Of a stretch of DNA of 20,890 nucleotides, positions 12,166 to 18,480 are shown piece after piece. Origin of the DNA: a virus; IMG/VR virus record IMGVR_UViG_3300010412_000099, positions 1-20,890 of that record. One strand, given 5' to 3'. A model generated the notes under the pieces. That model searched no databases. It was not told the origin of the DNA and was given only the letters and a program-made list of their open reading frames with translations. Every line of letters begins with the position of its first letter. Positions within the stretch are counted from its first letter, which is position 1. Position numbers and translations under genes: made by a program.

Positions 12166-12809
12166 GCCAGTACGGACAGCGCCATGTCGAACAGGCGACG
12201 CCTGTCCGTGATGCCCGTCTTGCCGCCGCTGATCAGCGCACTTAGCCGGTCGAAGTCGTCGACCATGCGGTTGCCGGAGATCATGTTCCAGAACCAGCCC
12301 GCGCTGTCTGCCGCGTACTTCGCATACATCAGCAGCCAGGGGCGTTGATCGACGCCCATCCTGATGGTGTCTTCGTATAGCTCGTAGTTGCGCCTGCCGG
12401 TGAGTTGCTTGAGGCCGCGACCACGGTACTTCCATCCGTCGCCCGAACCTTCCGGCCCATTGCCGAGGCGCCCGCCGTATACGAACTCGGCCAGCTTGGA
12501 TGGCTGCCTGACGTAGAAGCTGGGGTTGCGCAGCCCGTCCGAATACTGCATGTCTTCGCGCTCGCCATGTTCAGGCAAACGAAAGCGGCTGGGCCATACG
12601 GCGATCAGCCTGGCCTCGGTCGTGTACCAGAGGTTTTCTTCAAGCTGGGTGAACAGCCTGCTTTCATGCGCCATCTGAGCAACGAAGGCGGCGACGCACT
12701 TCGGCTCGACGATGTCGTACTTCTCACATGCTGCCGAGATGTGAGGTGCGTAATCCTGTGCGACGTCTGCACGGCACCCCGTCATCCCGACCAGCATGTC
12801 AGGGGTCAT
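12162..12809 (-). CDS. Endolysin, GH19 chitinase-like (215 aa)
   Basis: The protein has the glycoside hydrolase family 19 layout used by many phage lysins: AAFVAQMAHESRLFTQLEENLWYT with catalytic acid E49 and a second glutamate near E58, then KYRGRGLKQLTGRRNY (127-142), followed by WLLMYAKYAADSAGWFW. It probably cleaves the peptidoglycan glycan chain. There is no N-terminal signal or anchor, so release would depend on the holin. ATG 12809 overlaps the holin gene by 11 nt and its stop overlaps the spanin start. Length is normal for the single-domain type. Confidence 0.9.
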   Translation of the reverse strand: MTPDMLVGMTGCRADVAQDYAPHISAACEKYDIVEPKCVAAFVAQMAHESRLFTQLEENLWYTTEARLIAVWPSRFRLPEHGEREDMQYSDGLRNPSFYVRQPSKLAEFVYGGRLGNGPEGSGDGWKYRGRGLKQLTGRRNYELYEDTIRMGVDQRPWLLMYAKYAADSAGWFWNMISGNRMVDDFDRLSALISGGKTGITDRRRLFDMALSVLA

Positions 12810-13050
12810 GACGCTTTTCTCTCCACGTTTCTATGCCACCTATCGTGGCAAGCGTCACGGTTCCGGCCGTCAACTGTTCCCATGGAACAATGGGCGGGGC
12901 GGGGAACTGCCAGCCGTTGATGGATGTGATGATCGTCGTCACCCAGAACACGATGGGCCACGCGACAAGTTGATACGCGTACGCCCACAAAATGACGAAC
13001 GCGATCATACGCTTCCAGTCGCCCTGGGTTAGCCGCTCAAGGAATGGCAC
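12799..13050 (-). CDS. Holin-like membrane protein (83 aa)
   Basis: Starts at GTG 13050 with GGGAG upstream. It has a long hydrophobic region at about residues 14-42 and another at 58-74, with a charged C-terminus (ETWREKRHDP), in the style of short phage holins. Position directly before the endolysin gene supports the role of forming the lesion that lets the endolysin escape. It overlaps the upstream membrane protein by 14 nt. Two further membrane proteins lie upstream, so one of these could act as antiholin or as the true holin. Confidence 0.75.
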   Translation of the reverse strand: MPFLERLTQGDWKRMIAFVILWAYAYQLVAWPIVFWVTTIITSINGWQFPAPPIVPWEQLTAGTVTLATIGGIETWREKRHDP

Positions 13051-13408
13051 GATGCTCCCGAGCCGCCTTCTTCAACCTGTCTTCGCGGAAGCACGGGTAA
13101 AGAGGATTCTGAAGGCACCGAACGTCGATGAGCATTGATCTCATCTGGTGAACGGCAGTGATCGTGGCGCCAATGCAAATCATGCACAGCGGGGCAATGG
13201 ATATTGCTGCGATGTGAGGGTCTTGCCCCTGGGCCACTGTCCAAAGGATCCTCATGGCAAGACCTGTAAACCCTATCGCCTGCAGCCAGCGTCCTATCGA
13301 GTGTCCGTGGAATGCAAGCCACACGTACTGCGTGCCGGCCGCCACGGCAAGGATGATTGCAAGTGCGATGTCCACATACACGGGGGCGTCGATCATCGAG
13401 TCCGTCAT
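13037..13408 (-). CDS. Three-pass membrane protein, possible holin or antiholin (123 aa)
   Basis: ATG 13408 overlaps the upstream stop (ATGA). Hydrophobic segments are at about residues 10-33, 40-58 and 65-87, followed by a basic soluble tail (FREDRLKKAAREHRAIP). It stands at the head of the holin/endolysin/spanin run, which suggests a part in lysis timing, but it could also be an accessory membrane protein. No specific family signature was recognised. Confidence 0.65.
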   Translation of the reverse strand: MTDSMIDAPVYVDIALAIILAVAAGTQYVWLAFHGHSIGRWLQAIGFTGLAMRILWTVAQGQDPHIAAISIAPLCMICIGATITAVHQMRSMLIDVRCLQNPLYPCFREDRLKKAAREHRAIP

Positions 13409-13668
13409 TGCCCCTTGACCTTAATGAATGCCTTGACGCCCTCCCACAAGGCAAGAAGTCCGGCAGAAATCATGATGCCGAACATGGACAGCAGCCCTCC
13501 CTTTTTCAGGCTGGACACGAACTCCCTGTGATGCTCGACCCAATGGACAGCGTCGATGATCTGGCTGGGTTTAACGCCGTAGCGCTCGGCCATGACCGTG
13601 ATCATTGCGTCTACCTGCAAGCCAATCCTGACTCGCTCTTCGTCTGAAAGATGATGCTTTTCCAACAC
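13405..13668 (-). CDS. Membrane-anchored small phage protein (87 aa)
   Basis: Likely starts at GTG 13668 (or TTG 13665), with GGAG close upstream. The frame extended to 13716 overlaps the previous gene and has no ribosome site. The N-terminal part is helical and charged (EKHHLSDEERVRIGLQVDAM, YGVKPSQIIDAVHWVEHHRE), and the C-terminus is a transmembrane helix (GLLSMFGIMISAGLLALWEG) with a short cytoplasmic end. Its place next to the lysis cassette suggests a lysis-linked role, unproven. Confidence 0.65.
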   Translation of the reverse strand: MLEKHHLSDEERVRIGLQVDAMITVMAERYGVKPSQIIDAVHWVEHHREFVSSLKKGGLLSMFGIMISAGLLALWEGVKAFIKVKGQ

Positions 13669-13705
13669 ATAACTCCGCCGCCAAGTTTCCTCGAAGGGTA
13701 TACAA

Positions 13706-13975
13706 CTAGCCTGCAAAAAGCGACAGTCGGCGCAGGGTTATGTCGAGCGCATCAAGTTCGTCCATCTTTCGTATCGCCCATGACCTTTTCTGCCCGTGCC
13801 ACCCCATCAGCGGGCCACGGTGACACTCCGGACACAGGGCCACGGTAAGGAAGTGCTTACCCTGCTTGATGTGGTGAGCATCGCTGGGTCCGGCGACGTT
13901 ACATACCGAACACGGCAGCGATTTGACCGCCGCCATGTGGGCACGTTCGTCGTCCTTGATGTTCTTGCTGTGCAC
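13706..13975 (-). CDS. Ref-like HNH nuclease (89 aa)
   Basis: The GTG at 13975 has GAGG 7 nt upstream. The sequence has the zinc/HNH pattern of the Ref (RecA-dependent nuclease) group: PCSVCNVAGPSDAHHIKQGK with C22, C25, H34 and H35, then ALCPECHRGP with C48, C51 and H52, and GWHGQKRSWAIRKMDELDAL. P1 Ref cuts DNA in RecA-made displacement loops. Phage homologues sit in replication/recombination clusters, as here. Activity is inferred from the family. Confidence 0.8.
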   Translation of the reverse strand: MHSKNIKDDERAHMAAVKSLPCSVCNVAGPSDAHHIKQGKHFLTVALCPECHRGPLMGWHGQKRSWAIRKMDELDALDITLRRLSLFAG

Positions 13976-13984
13976 CCTCGTTCC

Positions 13985-14551
13985 TCAAGCCGCTTCCAGA
14001 AAACGGTGATGCTCAAGGAACTTGTGGAACGGCAGGCGGATCAGGCGCTCGAACGATTCCCTGGCGGCCGGGATGTGGTCGAGACTCTTGCGCGAGTCCA
14101 CTTTGCACATCGCCAGCACGGCGTGCCTGGCCCATAACTCGGGCGTCTGGAAGTCCTCGACGCTTACGTCGCCTGATCCGACCCCGGTGCCGCCCATGTA
14201 TTTGTCGTACACCGGCTGCAGCCAGCCCTGGAAGTCAGGCCGCTTGCACCACATGACCGCCAGCCTGCACAGCGGGCCGACTTCTCCGCCAGGCTGGGGT
14301 TCCGGCATCGTGCGGACCATCATCCCCGGCCCTACCAGCGCACGCTGCAGCGCCGCCAGGGTGTCCTCGCCGTCCTGCATCTCCACCAGCAGGCAGGCCA
14401 GCACTTGACCGGCCTGCTTGCCCTTGCGGACGGTCATGGTGCGGAACGCTTTCAGGTCGCTCGGGTCTGGCAGGGCCAGCGTCAGCTTTGCTCCGGCGTT
14501 GTGGGACTCCGACCAGCCCAGCAGTTGAGCCTCTCCAAGATACGCAGACAT
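13985..14551 (-). CDS. Conserved phage protein of the replication cluster (188 aa)
   Basis: ATG 14551 has GGAGGGTGG directly upstream. The N-terminal block GEAQLLGWSESHNAGAKLTL, then FRTMTVRKGKQAGQVLACLL, is a pattern seen in phage replication neighbourhoods. The C-terminal half (LCRLAVMWCKRPDFQGWL, ESFERLIRLPFHKFLEHHR) is helical. I do not know a biochemical function. It lies between the VRR-NUC-like and Ref-like nuclease genes, which suggests a role in DNA handling. Confidence 0.75.
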   Translation of the reverse strand: MSAYLGEAQLLGWSESHNAGAKLTLALPDPSDLKAFRTMTVRKGKQAGQVLACLLVEMQDGEDTLAALQRALVGPGMMVRTMPEPQPGGEVGPLCRLAVMWCKRPDFQGWLQPVYDKYMGGTGVGSGDVSVEDFQTPELWARHAVLAMCKVDSRKSLDHIPAARESFERLIRLPFHKFLEHHRFLEAA

Positions 14552-14564
14552 CCACCCTCCATGA

Positions 14565-14858
14565 CTATCTGGACATGAACTCCATCACGGCAAGCGCATC
14601 GTCAATGTTCCTGACCACGCAAACCTGCCCCTTCCACGCCGCGTGCCAATCCTTCTGCACCTCGTTGAGTTGTGCGTTGCCGTCCTTGATTTCCAGAAGG
14701 GCGTTGAACGGACGGCCCGTGCTTCTGGATTTGCCGCCGACGATGATGTCGGGGCAGCCCTTCCCTACTGGGGCCAAAGACTGAACCGAGTACCCGATCA
14801 TGCGCATCGCGCCGACAATCGTGGCGTGGTTGGCGTCAACCTTTGACCTTGTTCTCAT
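14565..14858 (-). CDS. VRR-NUC-like nuclease (97 aa)
   Basis: ATG 14858 overlaps the primase stop (ATGA). The protein fits a stand-alone PD-(D/E)XK nuclease of the VRR-NUC type: MRTRSKVDANHATIVGAMRM, GCPDIIVGG with D37, ALLEIKDG with E56 and K58, and QKDWHAAWKGQVCVVRN. Related phage proteins act as structure-specific or Holliday-junction nucleases. All three catalytic positions are present. The extra upstream frame is shadow of the primase gene. Confidence 0.8.
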   Translation of the reverse strand: MRTRSKVDANHATIVGAMRMIGYSVQSLAPVGKGCPDIIVGGKSRSTGRPFNALLEIKDGNAQLNEVQKDWHAAWKGQVCVVRNIDDALAVMEFMSR

Positions 14859-15745
14859 GATGCCTGCTTGTATTGATCTGCCCAATCCGTACCGATTTTG
14901 TCGGGAACCTTGACCTCGACCTCGATGCTGTTCATGTAGAGGCGGCGCATGAGGTTGAAGGCGGCGCACTGCCCGACCCCGTTTGCATCGTGATCGGCGA
15001 ACACGATCACCCGCTTGGCCTGCGGCGGCGCCTGCCAGCCCTCCAGGCCGGCCGCAGAGATCGCCGACCACACCGGCATACCGAACATGACGCTCGCCGC
15101 CAAGGCAGTCTCTATGCCCTCGGCAACGCCCATGGTTTCGGCCGCGTCGCCAAGCTGAACCGACCCCCCAATAACACCAAGCCCCGGCATCAGCTTCTTG
15201 GGGTTGGATACCGGGGCTTTTTGGCCTTGGCTGAGATACGTCCTGTGCAGGCTGACGCAGCGTCCTTCTCGAATGATCCTGGCAATCATCGCTGGGTAGC
15301 TTGACTGTGTGTCGTACCGCAGGTTGTCATGCTCGCGAATGTGACTGCACACCTTGCTGATCCCGAGACGATTACTCAGGTATGTCAGGACTGGTCCGCC
15401 CGTGGCTGGGGCATGTGACTGTGTCCATAGCTGGCGCAGATTATTGCGTTTCTGCTCATCGGACAGCCGACTTTTTTGCGGCATCCGTATCGCGGAGTCG
15501 ACAATCTTGGCGACCTCCTTTCGGCAGCCATCGAAGTCCAGTCCGGTGAGGCGCTTTGCCAGACCCCACCCGTCACCGGCCCCGCAGTTGCCGCAGTACC
15601 AAGTGCCTCGCCCTTCCTTGTCGTCGAACCTGAACCGATCCTTGCCGCCGCACGTAGGGCACGGGGCGTGCTTGCCGGACAGTTGTTTTTCTTCAAGCCC
15701 AAACCGGCGCAGTATGTCCGGCCAGCGTCCGACGACATCAAGCAT
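14855..15745 (-). CDS. Phage primase with zinc finger and Toprim domain (296 aa)
   Basis: ATG 15745 has GGGAGG 7 nt upstream. TTG 15751 would add two residues. Residues 26-54 hold the P4-type primase zinc finger (C29-x2-C32, KDRFRF, C51-x2-C54). The C-terminal Toprim-like domain has GVAEGIETALAA (E209, E212) and VIVFADHDANG (D251, D253). It makes RNA primers for phage replication and presumably works with the helicase encoded just upstream, with which it overlaps by 8 nt. It lacks a fused helicase domain, unlike P4 alpha. Confidence 0.9.
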   Translation of the reverse strand: MLDVVGRWPDILRRFGLEEKQLSGKHAPCPTCGGKDRFRFDDKEGRGTWYCGNCGAGDGWGLAKRLTGLDFDGCRKEVAKIVDSAIRMPQKSRLSDEQKRNNLRQLWTQSHAPATGGPVLTYLSNRLGISKVCSHIREHDNLRYDTQSSYPAMIARIIREGRCVSLHRTYLSQGQKAPVSNPKKLMPGLGVIGGSVQLGDAAETMGVAEGIETALAASVMFGMPVWSAISAAGLEGWQAPPQAKRVIVFADHDANGVGQCAAFNLMRRLYMNSIEVEVKVPDKIGTDWADQYKQAS

Positions 15746-17240
15746 GTTCAACCTCCCTTTGTTTGCTTCTGGCGTAAGCGATGTTGAGATGGTGGATGTA
15801 TCCGAGCGTCTGCTGCGATGCCGGAAGGGCGATCTCGTTCATCCCCCTCGGCCAGACGCCGAACTTCTTGCGATAGGTGTGCGCCACCCACCCCGACTTC
15901 TTGCCTCTTGCCCTTGCGTACCCGAGAACCTCCGAATAGAACCGCTGCTTGTCGATCATCGACACCTTGCCGCGCTTGACCTGTTCTAGCTCTCCCTCCT
16001 GCGCCTGGATGTGGCGGGAAGACACGAGTCTTTCGTGACCGCAGTTTGGACAGGGGTTCGGCATCTGAGGCTCAAGCCAGCCGCACTTGATGCAGGGCTT
16101 GTCCTTCAGCGGCTTCGGCTGTTCCTTCTTGGGCTTCGGCGTGAACCCGTCAAGGGTGTAGTCCCTGTCCTCGGTGGGGAACCCCAGCGAATGAACCGTG
16201 CCGCTGTGGTCGAGGAGCATCGCCCTGTCCTTGCCTGGGAACGGACGCAGGATCCGGCCGACCATCTGGACATACCTGATCTGGCTCTTCGTCGGCCGGG
16301 CCAGGATCATGGTGCGGATGCTTGGCTGATCCCATCCCTCGGCCAGCAGCGCAGCGCATGAGATGACCGTGGTCTCGCCGCTGTCGACGCGGCCAAGGAT
16401 CTGCTGCCGCTCATCGTCGTCGCAATAGCAGTCGATGTGTTCGGCCGCCACGCCTGCCCGCTGGAACGCCTCGACGATTGCCATCGAGTGCTTGATGTCG
16501 CACCCGAACACGACCGTCGGCGTGCCCTGCGCAAGGCGCATCCAGTGGGACACGATGTCGCCGATCAGCTTCGGCTTGTTCATGGCCTTGCCCACATCCG
16601 TGTCGGCGTAGTCCTGCTCGCCAAACTGGTTGCGAACGATCTTCACCCCCTTCATGTCCGGCAGGCCGGGGGCGTAAACGTCACAGTCGACAAGGTGGTT
16701 TTCGGCAATCAACTCGCTGTACGTGGCGGCCACGACGGCGTTCTGGAACAGGTGATCGCCCAGGTCTGGGTCCACAAGCCCCATGCCCTTTGCCCACGGG
16801 GTAGCGGTCAGCCCGATGACGGCAGCCTTCGGGTTGTCCTTGAGCAACTTCCGGTAGTCCTTGCTGCCAGGGACAGCATGTGCCTCGTCGACGACGATGG
16901 TGTCCAGCGTGTCGACCAGTCCGCGACGGGCGATAGTCTGGATCGAGCCGACGATGGTGTTGTGCCACTCCATGCGGGAGTCCTCGCCACGCACGATGCC
17001 GTGTTCGATCCCAGCCTCGGCAAGACGGCGGGAGAACTGCTTGACCAACTGGATTCGATTGACGATGAACCCGATCCGCTTGCCCTTGGCCGATGCGCCA
17101 TGAACAAGCTCGTGGGCAATCACTGACTTGCCGCTGCCAGTGGGGGCAACTAGCACCTGGCGACGGTGGCCGGATGCGAACCCCTGTTTCAGATTGGAGA
17201 TGGCCTGCTGCTGGTACTCACGAAGAACGGGACGGTTCAT
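15738..17240 (-). CDS. Superfamily 2 DEAH-type helicase with zinc ribbon (500 aa)
   Basis: Helicase motifs in order: QQQAISNLKQG (about 10-20), Walker A APTGSGKS (32-39), DEAH (118-121), TATP (145-148), a second RecA domain with ISCAALLAEGWDQP (293-306) and QMVGRILRP (325-333). A zinc ribbon follows (C383-x2-C386, C397-x2-C400), then a tail that may bind DNA or primase. It is a phage DEAD/DEAH ATPase related to type III restriction/RecQ-like enzymes, likely unwinding or remodelling at replication. It is the first gene after the structured leader, so leader termination would control it and the genes downstream. It starts at ATG 17240. Confidence 0.9.
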   Translation of the reverse strand: MNRPVLREYQQQAISNLKQGFASGHRRQVLVAPTGSGKSVIAHELVHGASAKGKRIGFIVNRIQLVKQFSRRLAEAGIEHGIVRGEDSRMEWHNTIVGSIQTIARRGLVDTLDTIVVDEAHAVPGSKDYRKLLKDNPKAAVIGLTATPWAKGMGLVDPDLGDHLFQNAVVAATYSELIAENHLVDCDVYAPGLPDMKGVKIVRNQFGEQDYADTDVGKAMNKPKLIGDIVSHWMRLAQGTPTVVFGCDIKHSMAIVEAFQRAGVAAEHIDCYCDDDERQQILGRVDSGETTVISCAALLAEGWDQPSIRTMILARPTKSQIRYVQMVGRILRPFPGKDRAMLLDHSGTVHSLGFPTEDRDYTLDGFTPKPKKEQPKPLKDKPCIKCGWLEPQMPNPCPNCGHERLVSSRHIQAQEGELEQVKRGKVSMIDKQRFYSEVLGYARARGKKSGWVAHTYRKKFGVWPRGMNEIALPASQQTLGYIHHLNIAYARSKQREVEHA

Positions 17241-17710
17241 TTTCGACCCCGCAACGCCGGTAAGAGACGTACTACATGAAAGAAGGCAAGTTCGCTGGGA
17301 CAGTCACCCCCTACCCCACAGCGCGGAGTTGAGAATGGTTCGCATTTACGTCTCACCGTGTATCCCGCAGCGCCTCTGCGGTTCCCGTCCAGCACGGTAT
17401 ACAGCCTAGACCCCGGTCGTAAGGGAGTTGCACCCCGCCGAGTGTGGTGTCACGAGGAGTTGGCGCCCCGGTGTACTCGTCCCTGCCAGCCCATTCAGGC
17501 CCAGACCTACGCGGGGACAGCGGCCGTTGCAGCCGCGCACCAGGAAAAAATTAGCCCCGAGAATGCTTTACCGGGCTGGCGCTTGGCGGCGCGGACATCA
17601 GCGAGTGGGAGGTTGTGGGGTAGACCTGTCTCGCTAACACCCTTGCAGCCCGGTAAAACACACTTCGGGGCTACCCCACAACTCCCAAAACGCCGAATGC
17701 CACATCGGCA
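17241..17710 (-). ncRNA. Long structured leader of the helicase operon with interlocking complementary segments
   Basis: About 470 nt with no credible gene lie between a leftward promoter and the helicase. In transcript order: GGGAGTTGTGGGGTAG (17686-17671), a long stem-loop whose loop contains its complement CTACCCCACAACCTCCC (17623-17607, one extra base), a T-tract terminator, then three CAACTCC segments and another TGTGGGGTAG (17320-17311) that can pair with the same middle segment over 10 bases. One segment complementary to both an upstream and a downstream element mirrors the seqA-seqB-seqC arrangement of the P4 immunity RNA. Other hairpins include 17692-17696/17705-17709 and 17365-17370/17376-17381. 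Function is inferred. Confidence 0.6.
17545..17672 (-). terminator. Long stem-loop followed by a T-tract in the helicase leader
   Basis: Minus-strand arms are AGCCCCGA (17672-17665) plus TTTACCGGGCTG (17657-17646), pairing with CAGCCCGGTAAA (17578-17567) plus TCGGGGCT (17560-17553), 20 bp in total around internal loops. Then come AA and six T at 17550-17545. The 67-nt apical loop has its own stem AGCGAG/CTCGCT (17600-17605/17630-17635) and the segment complementary to the transcript's 5' end, so the hairpin could form a pseudoknot or compete with another fold. It would release an RNA of about 165 nt. Confidence 0.75.
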
Positions 17711-17716
17711 GAATGC

Positions 17717-17745
17717 AATTTACTCGTGCAAAAATCTTCTGTCAA
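17717..17745 (-). promoter_or_regulatory. Strong sigma70-type promoter for the leftward replication/lysis operon
   Basis: Minus-strand TTGACA (17745-17740), 17-bp spacer, TAAATT (17722-17717). Transcription would begin near 17710. The -35 box overlaps the TGA stop of the regulator gene. The sequence AATGCAAT at 17712-17719, a 7-of-8 match to the ACTGCAAT operator unit, overlaps the -10 box, hinting at repression by the regulator. Confidence 0.8.
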
Positions 17746-17975
17746 GCCCTCCTGCGAATTTTTTCCCGCTCCTTCTTGGCAGCGATGACGAGTTCCACCG
17801 ATAGCTCGGGGTGGACCCGCTTCATTTCTGCGAAGAAGTCTAGCGAAGGAAGGCTGTAAGCGCCAGCCAGTTTTTCAACATAGCCTGGCGTGGTCCCCAT
17901 TCGCGCCGCCCTTTTGGCGCGTTCGTCCTGCGTCCCTTTGAGCAGGATGCGTCGTAGCTCTGTGATGTGTTTCAT
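17742..17975 (-). CDS. Small Cro/CI-like helix-turn-helix regulator (77 aa)
   Basis: The product (MKHITELRRILLKGTQDERAK..., then RAARMGTTPGYVEKLAGAYS) fits a small phage repressor or Cro protein, with a helix-turn-helix near residues 18-42 and a basic tail (KKEREKIRRRA). It sits between divergent promoters, the classic position of a phage switch. Its own promoter (17982-18011) would start transcription at or next to the ATG, giving a leaderless mRNA like the lambda cI message from PRM. It likely binds the 10-bp-spaced repeats upstream. Whether it acts as repressor, Cro or antitoxin-like factor is not certain. Confidence 0.75.
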   Translation of the reverse strand: MKHITELRRILLKGTQDERAKRAARMGTTPGYVEKLAGAYSLPSLDFFAEMKRVHPELSVELVIAAKKEREKIRRRA

Positions 17976-17981
17976 GCAACA

Positions 17982-18011
17982 AGTCTACCGTAGCGGTGTC
18001 ATTGCAGTCAA
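17982..18011 (-). promoter_or_regulatory. Promoter of the regulator gene, probably giving a leaderless transcript
   Basis: Minus-strand TTGACT (18011-18006), 18-bp spacer, TAGACT (17987-17982). The expected start is about 17975, the A of the ATG. An inverted copy of the repeat unit (ATTGCAGT on plus, 18001-18008) overlaps the -35 box, suggesting autoregulation. Confidence 0.65.
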
Positions 18012-18093
18012 GACGGCCTGAGACAACCTGAGACAACCTGAGACAGTATGAGACTGCAATGCACTGCAATGCACTGCAATGCACTGCAATGCA
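18011..18093. repeat. Continuous 10-bp-periodic repeat array (operator candidate)
   Basis: Units follow with exact 10-bp spacing: AGACGGCCTG, AGACAACCTG twice, AGACAGTATG, AGACTGCAAT, then GCACTGCAAT three times (18061-18090) and a trailing GCA. The first series shares AGAC and the second shares ACTGCAAT, with the fifth unit bridging the two. Ten-base spacing places every copy on one face of the helix, as for cooperative regulator binding. It fills the gap between the regulator promoter and the rightward promoter. An origin role is the alternative. Confidence 0.75.
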
Positions 18094-18108
18094 AGAACAC
18101 CGTTCCGG

Positions 18109-18137
18109 TTGACGTCTCACTACCGTTCAAGTAACAT
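18109..18137 (+). promoter_or_regulatory. Rightward promoter for the recombination operon
   Basis: TTGACG (18109-18114), 17-bp spacer, TAACAT (18132-18137), expected start near 18144. It lies 16 bp downstream of the repeat array and divergent from the regulator promoter, so a protein bound to the array could control both directions. Confidence 0.7.
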
Positions 18138-18157
18138 GAACTTTTGAAGGAAAGCCA

Positions 18158-18301
18158 ATGAGCAATCAGAAAAAACCAGTCATCATCGACCCTGCCGTTC
18201 GCGCTGCGCAGTTCATATTGACGCTGCGCCAGCACGGAATGCACTCGCTCTACCAGGCGAAGATGAAACAGCCAGTCGTCGTGAAACGGGGGATCCAGTG
18301 A
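18158..18301 (+). CDS. Small early protein (47 aa)
   Basis: ATG 18158 has GAAGGAAAG 5 nt upstream and is the first gene after the rightward promoter. The product MSNQKKPVIIDPAVRAAQFI, then LTLRQHGMHSLYQAKMKQPV, is basic and helical. Its stop overlaps the next start (GTGA at 18298-18301), supporting a real gene. No family is recognised. Confidence 0.6.
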   Translation: MSNQKKPVIIDPAVRAAQFILTLRQHGMHSLYQAKMKQPVVVKRGIQ

Positions 18302-18480
18302 GCGACGACCGGCAAAGAGAGCTTGATGCAACTGTCGCCCCGGTACGACTGCTCATCGAAATCAGGGCGGATGTTCTCGACGCGCACATCAAGAACCAGT
18401 TCGAGCATTTGCGTCGTTCCATAGGCCAGCAGTTCCGCTGGCTGCGTTACCAACTAAAACGGAGATCACACAATGGATGA
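18298..18480 (+). CDS. Small early protein (60 aa)
   Basis: Starts at GTG 18298, coupled to the previous stop. The protein is helical and ends strongly basic (HIKNQFEHLRRSIGQQFRWL, then RYQLKRRSHNG). The 3' end overlaps the annealase start by 8 nt and contains its CGGAGATCAC ribosome site. The basic C-terminus could bind nucleic acid. No family is assigned. Confidence 0.6.
   Translation: MSDDRQRELDATVAPVRLLIEIRADVLDAHIKNQFEHLRRSIGQQFRWLRYQLKRRSHNG

Noticed and set aside
16437-17126. 229-codon plus-strand frame opposite the helicase gene
   Set aside because: Antisense shadow of clear helicase motifs, with no ribosome site.
17241-17740. tRNA genes or coding sequence in the helicase leader
   Set aside because: No cloverleaf with a T-loop consensus was found, and the open frames on both strands are short or biased without ribosome sites.
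18011-18093. CRISPR-like array
   Set aside because: Units of 10 bp with no spacers and no cas genes. Phased tandem operator-type repeats explain it better.
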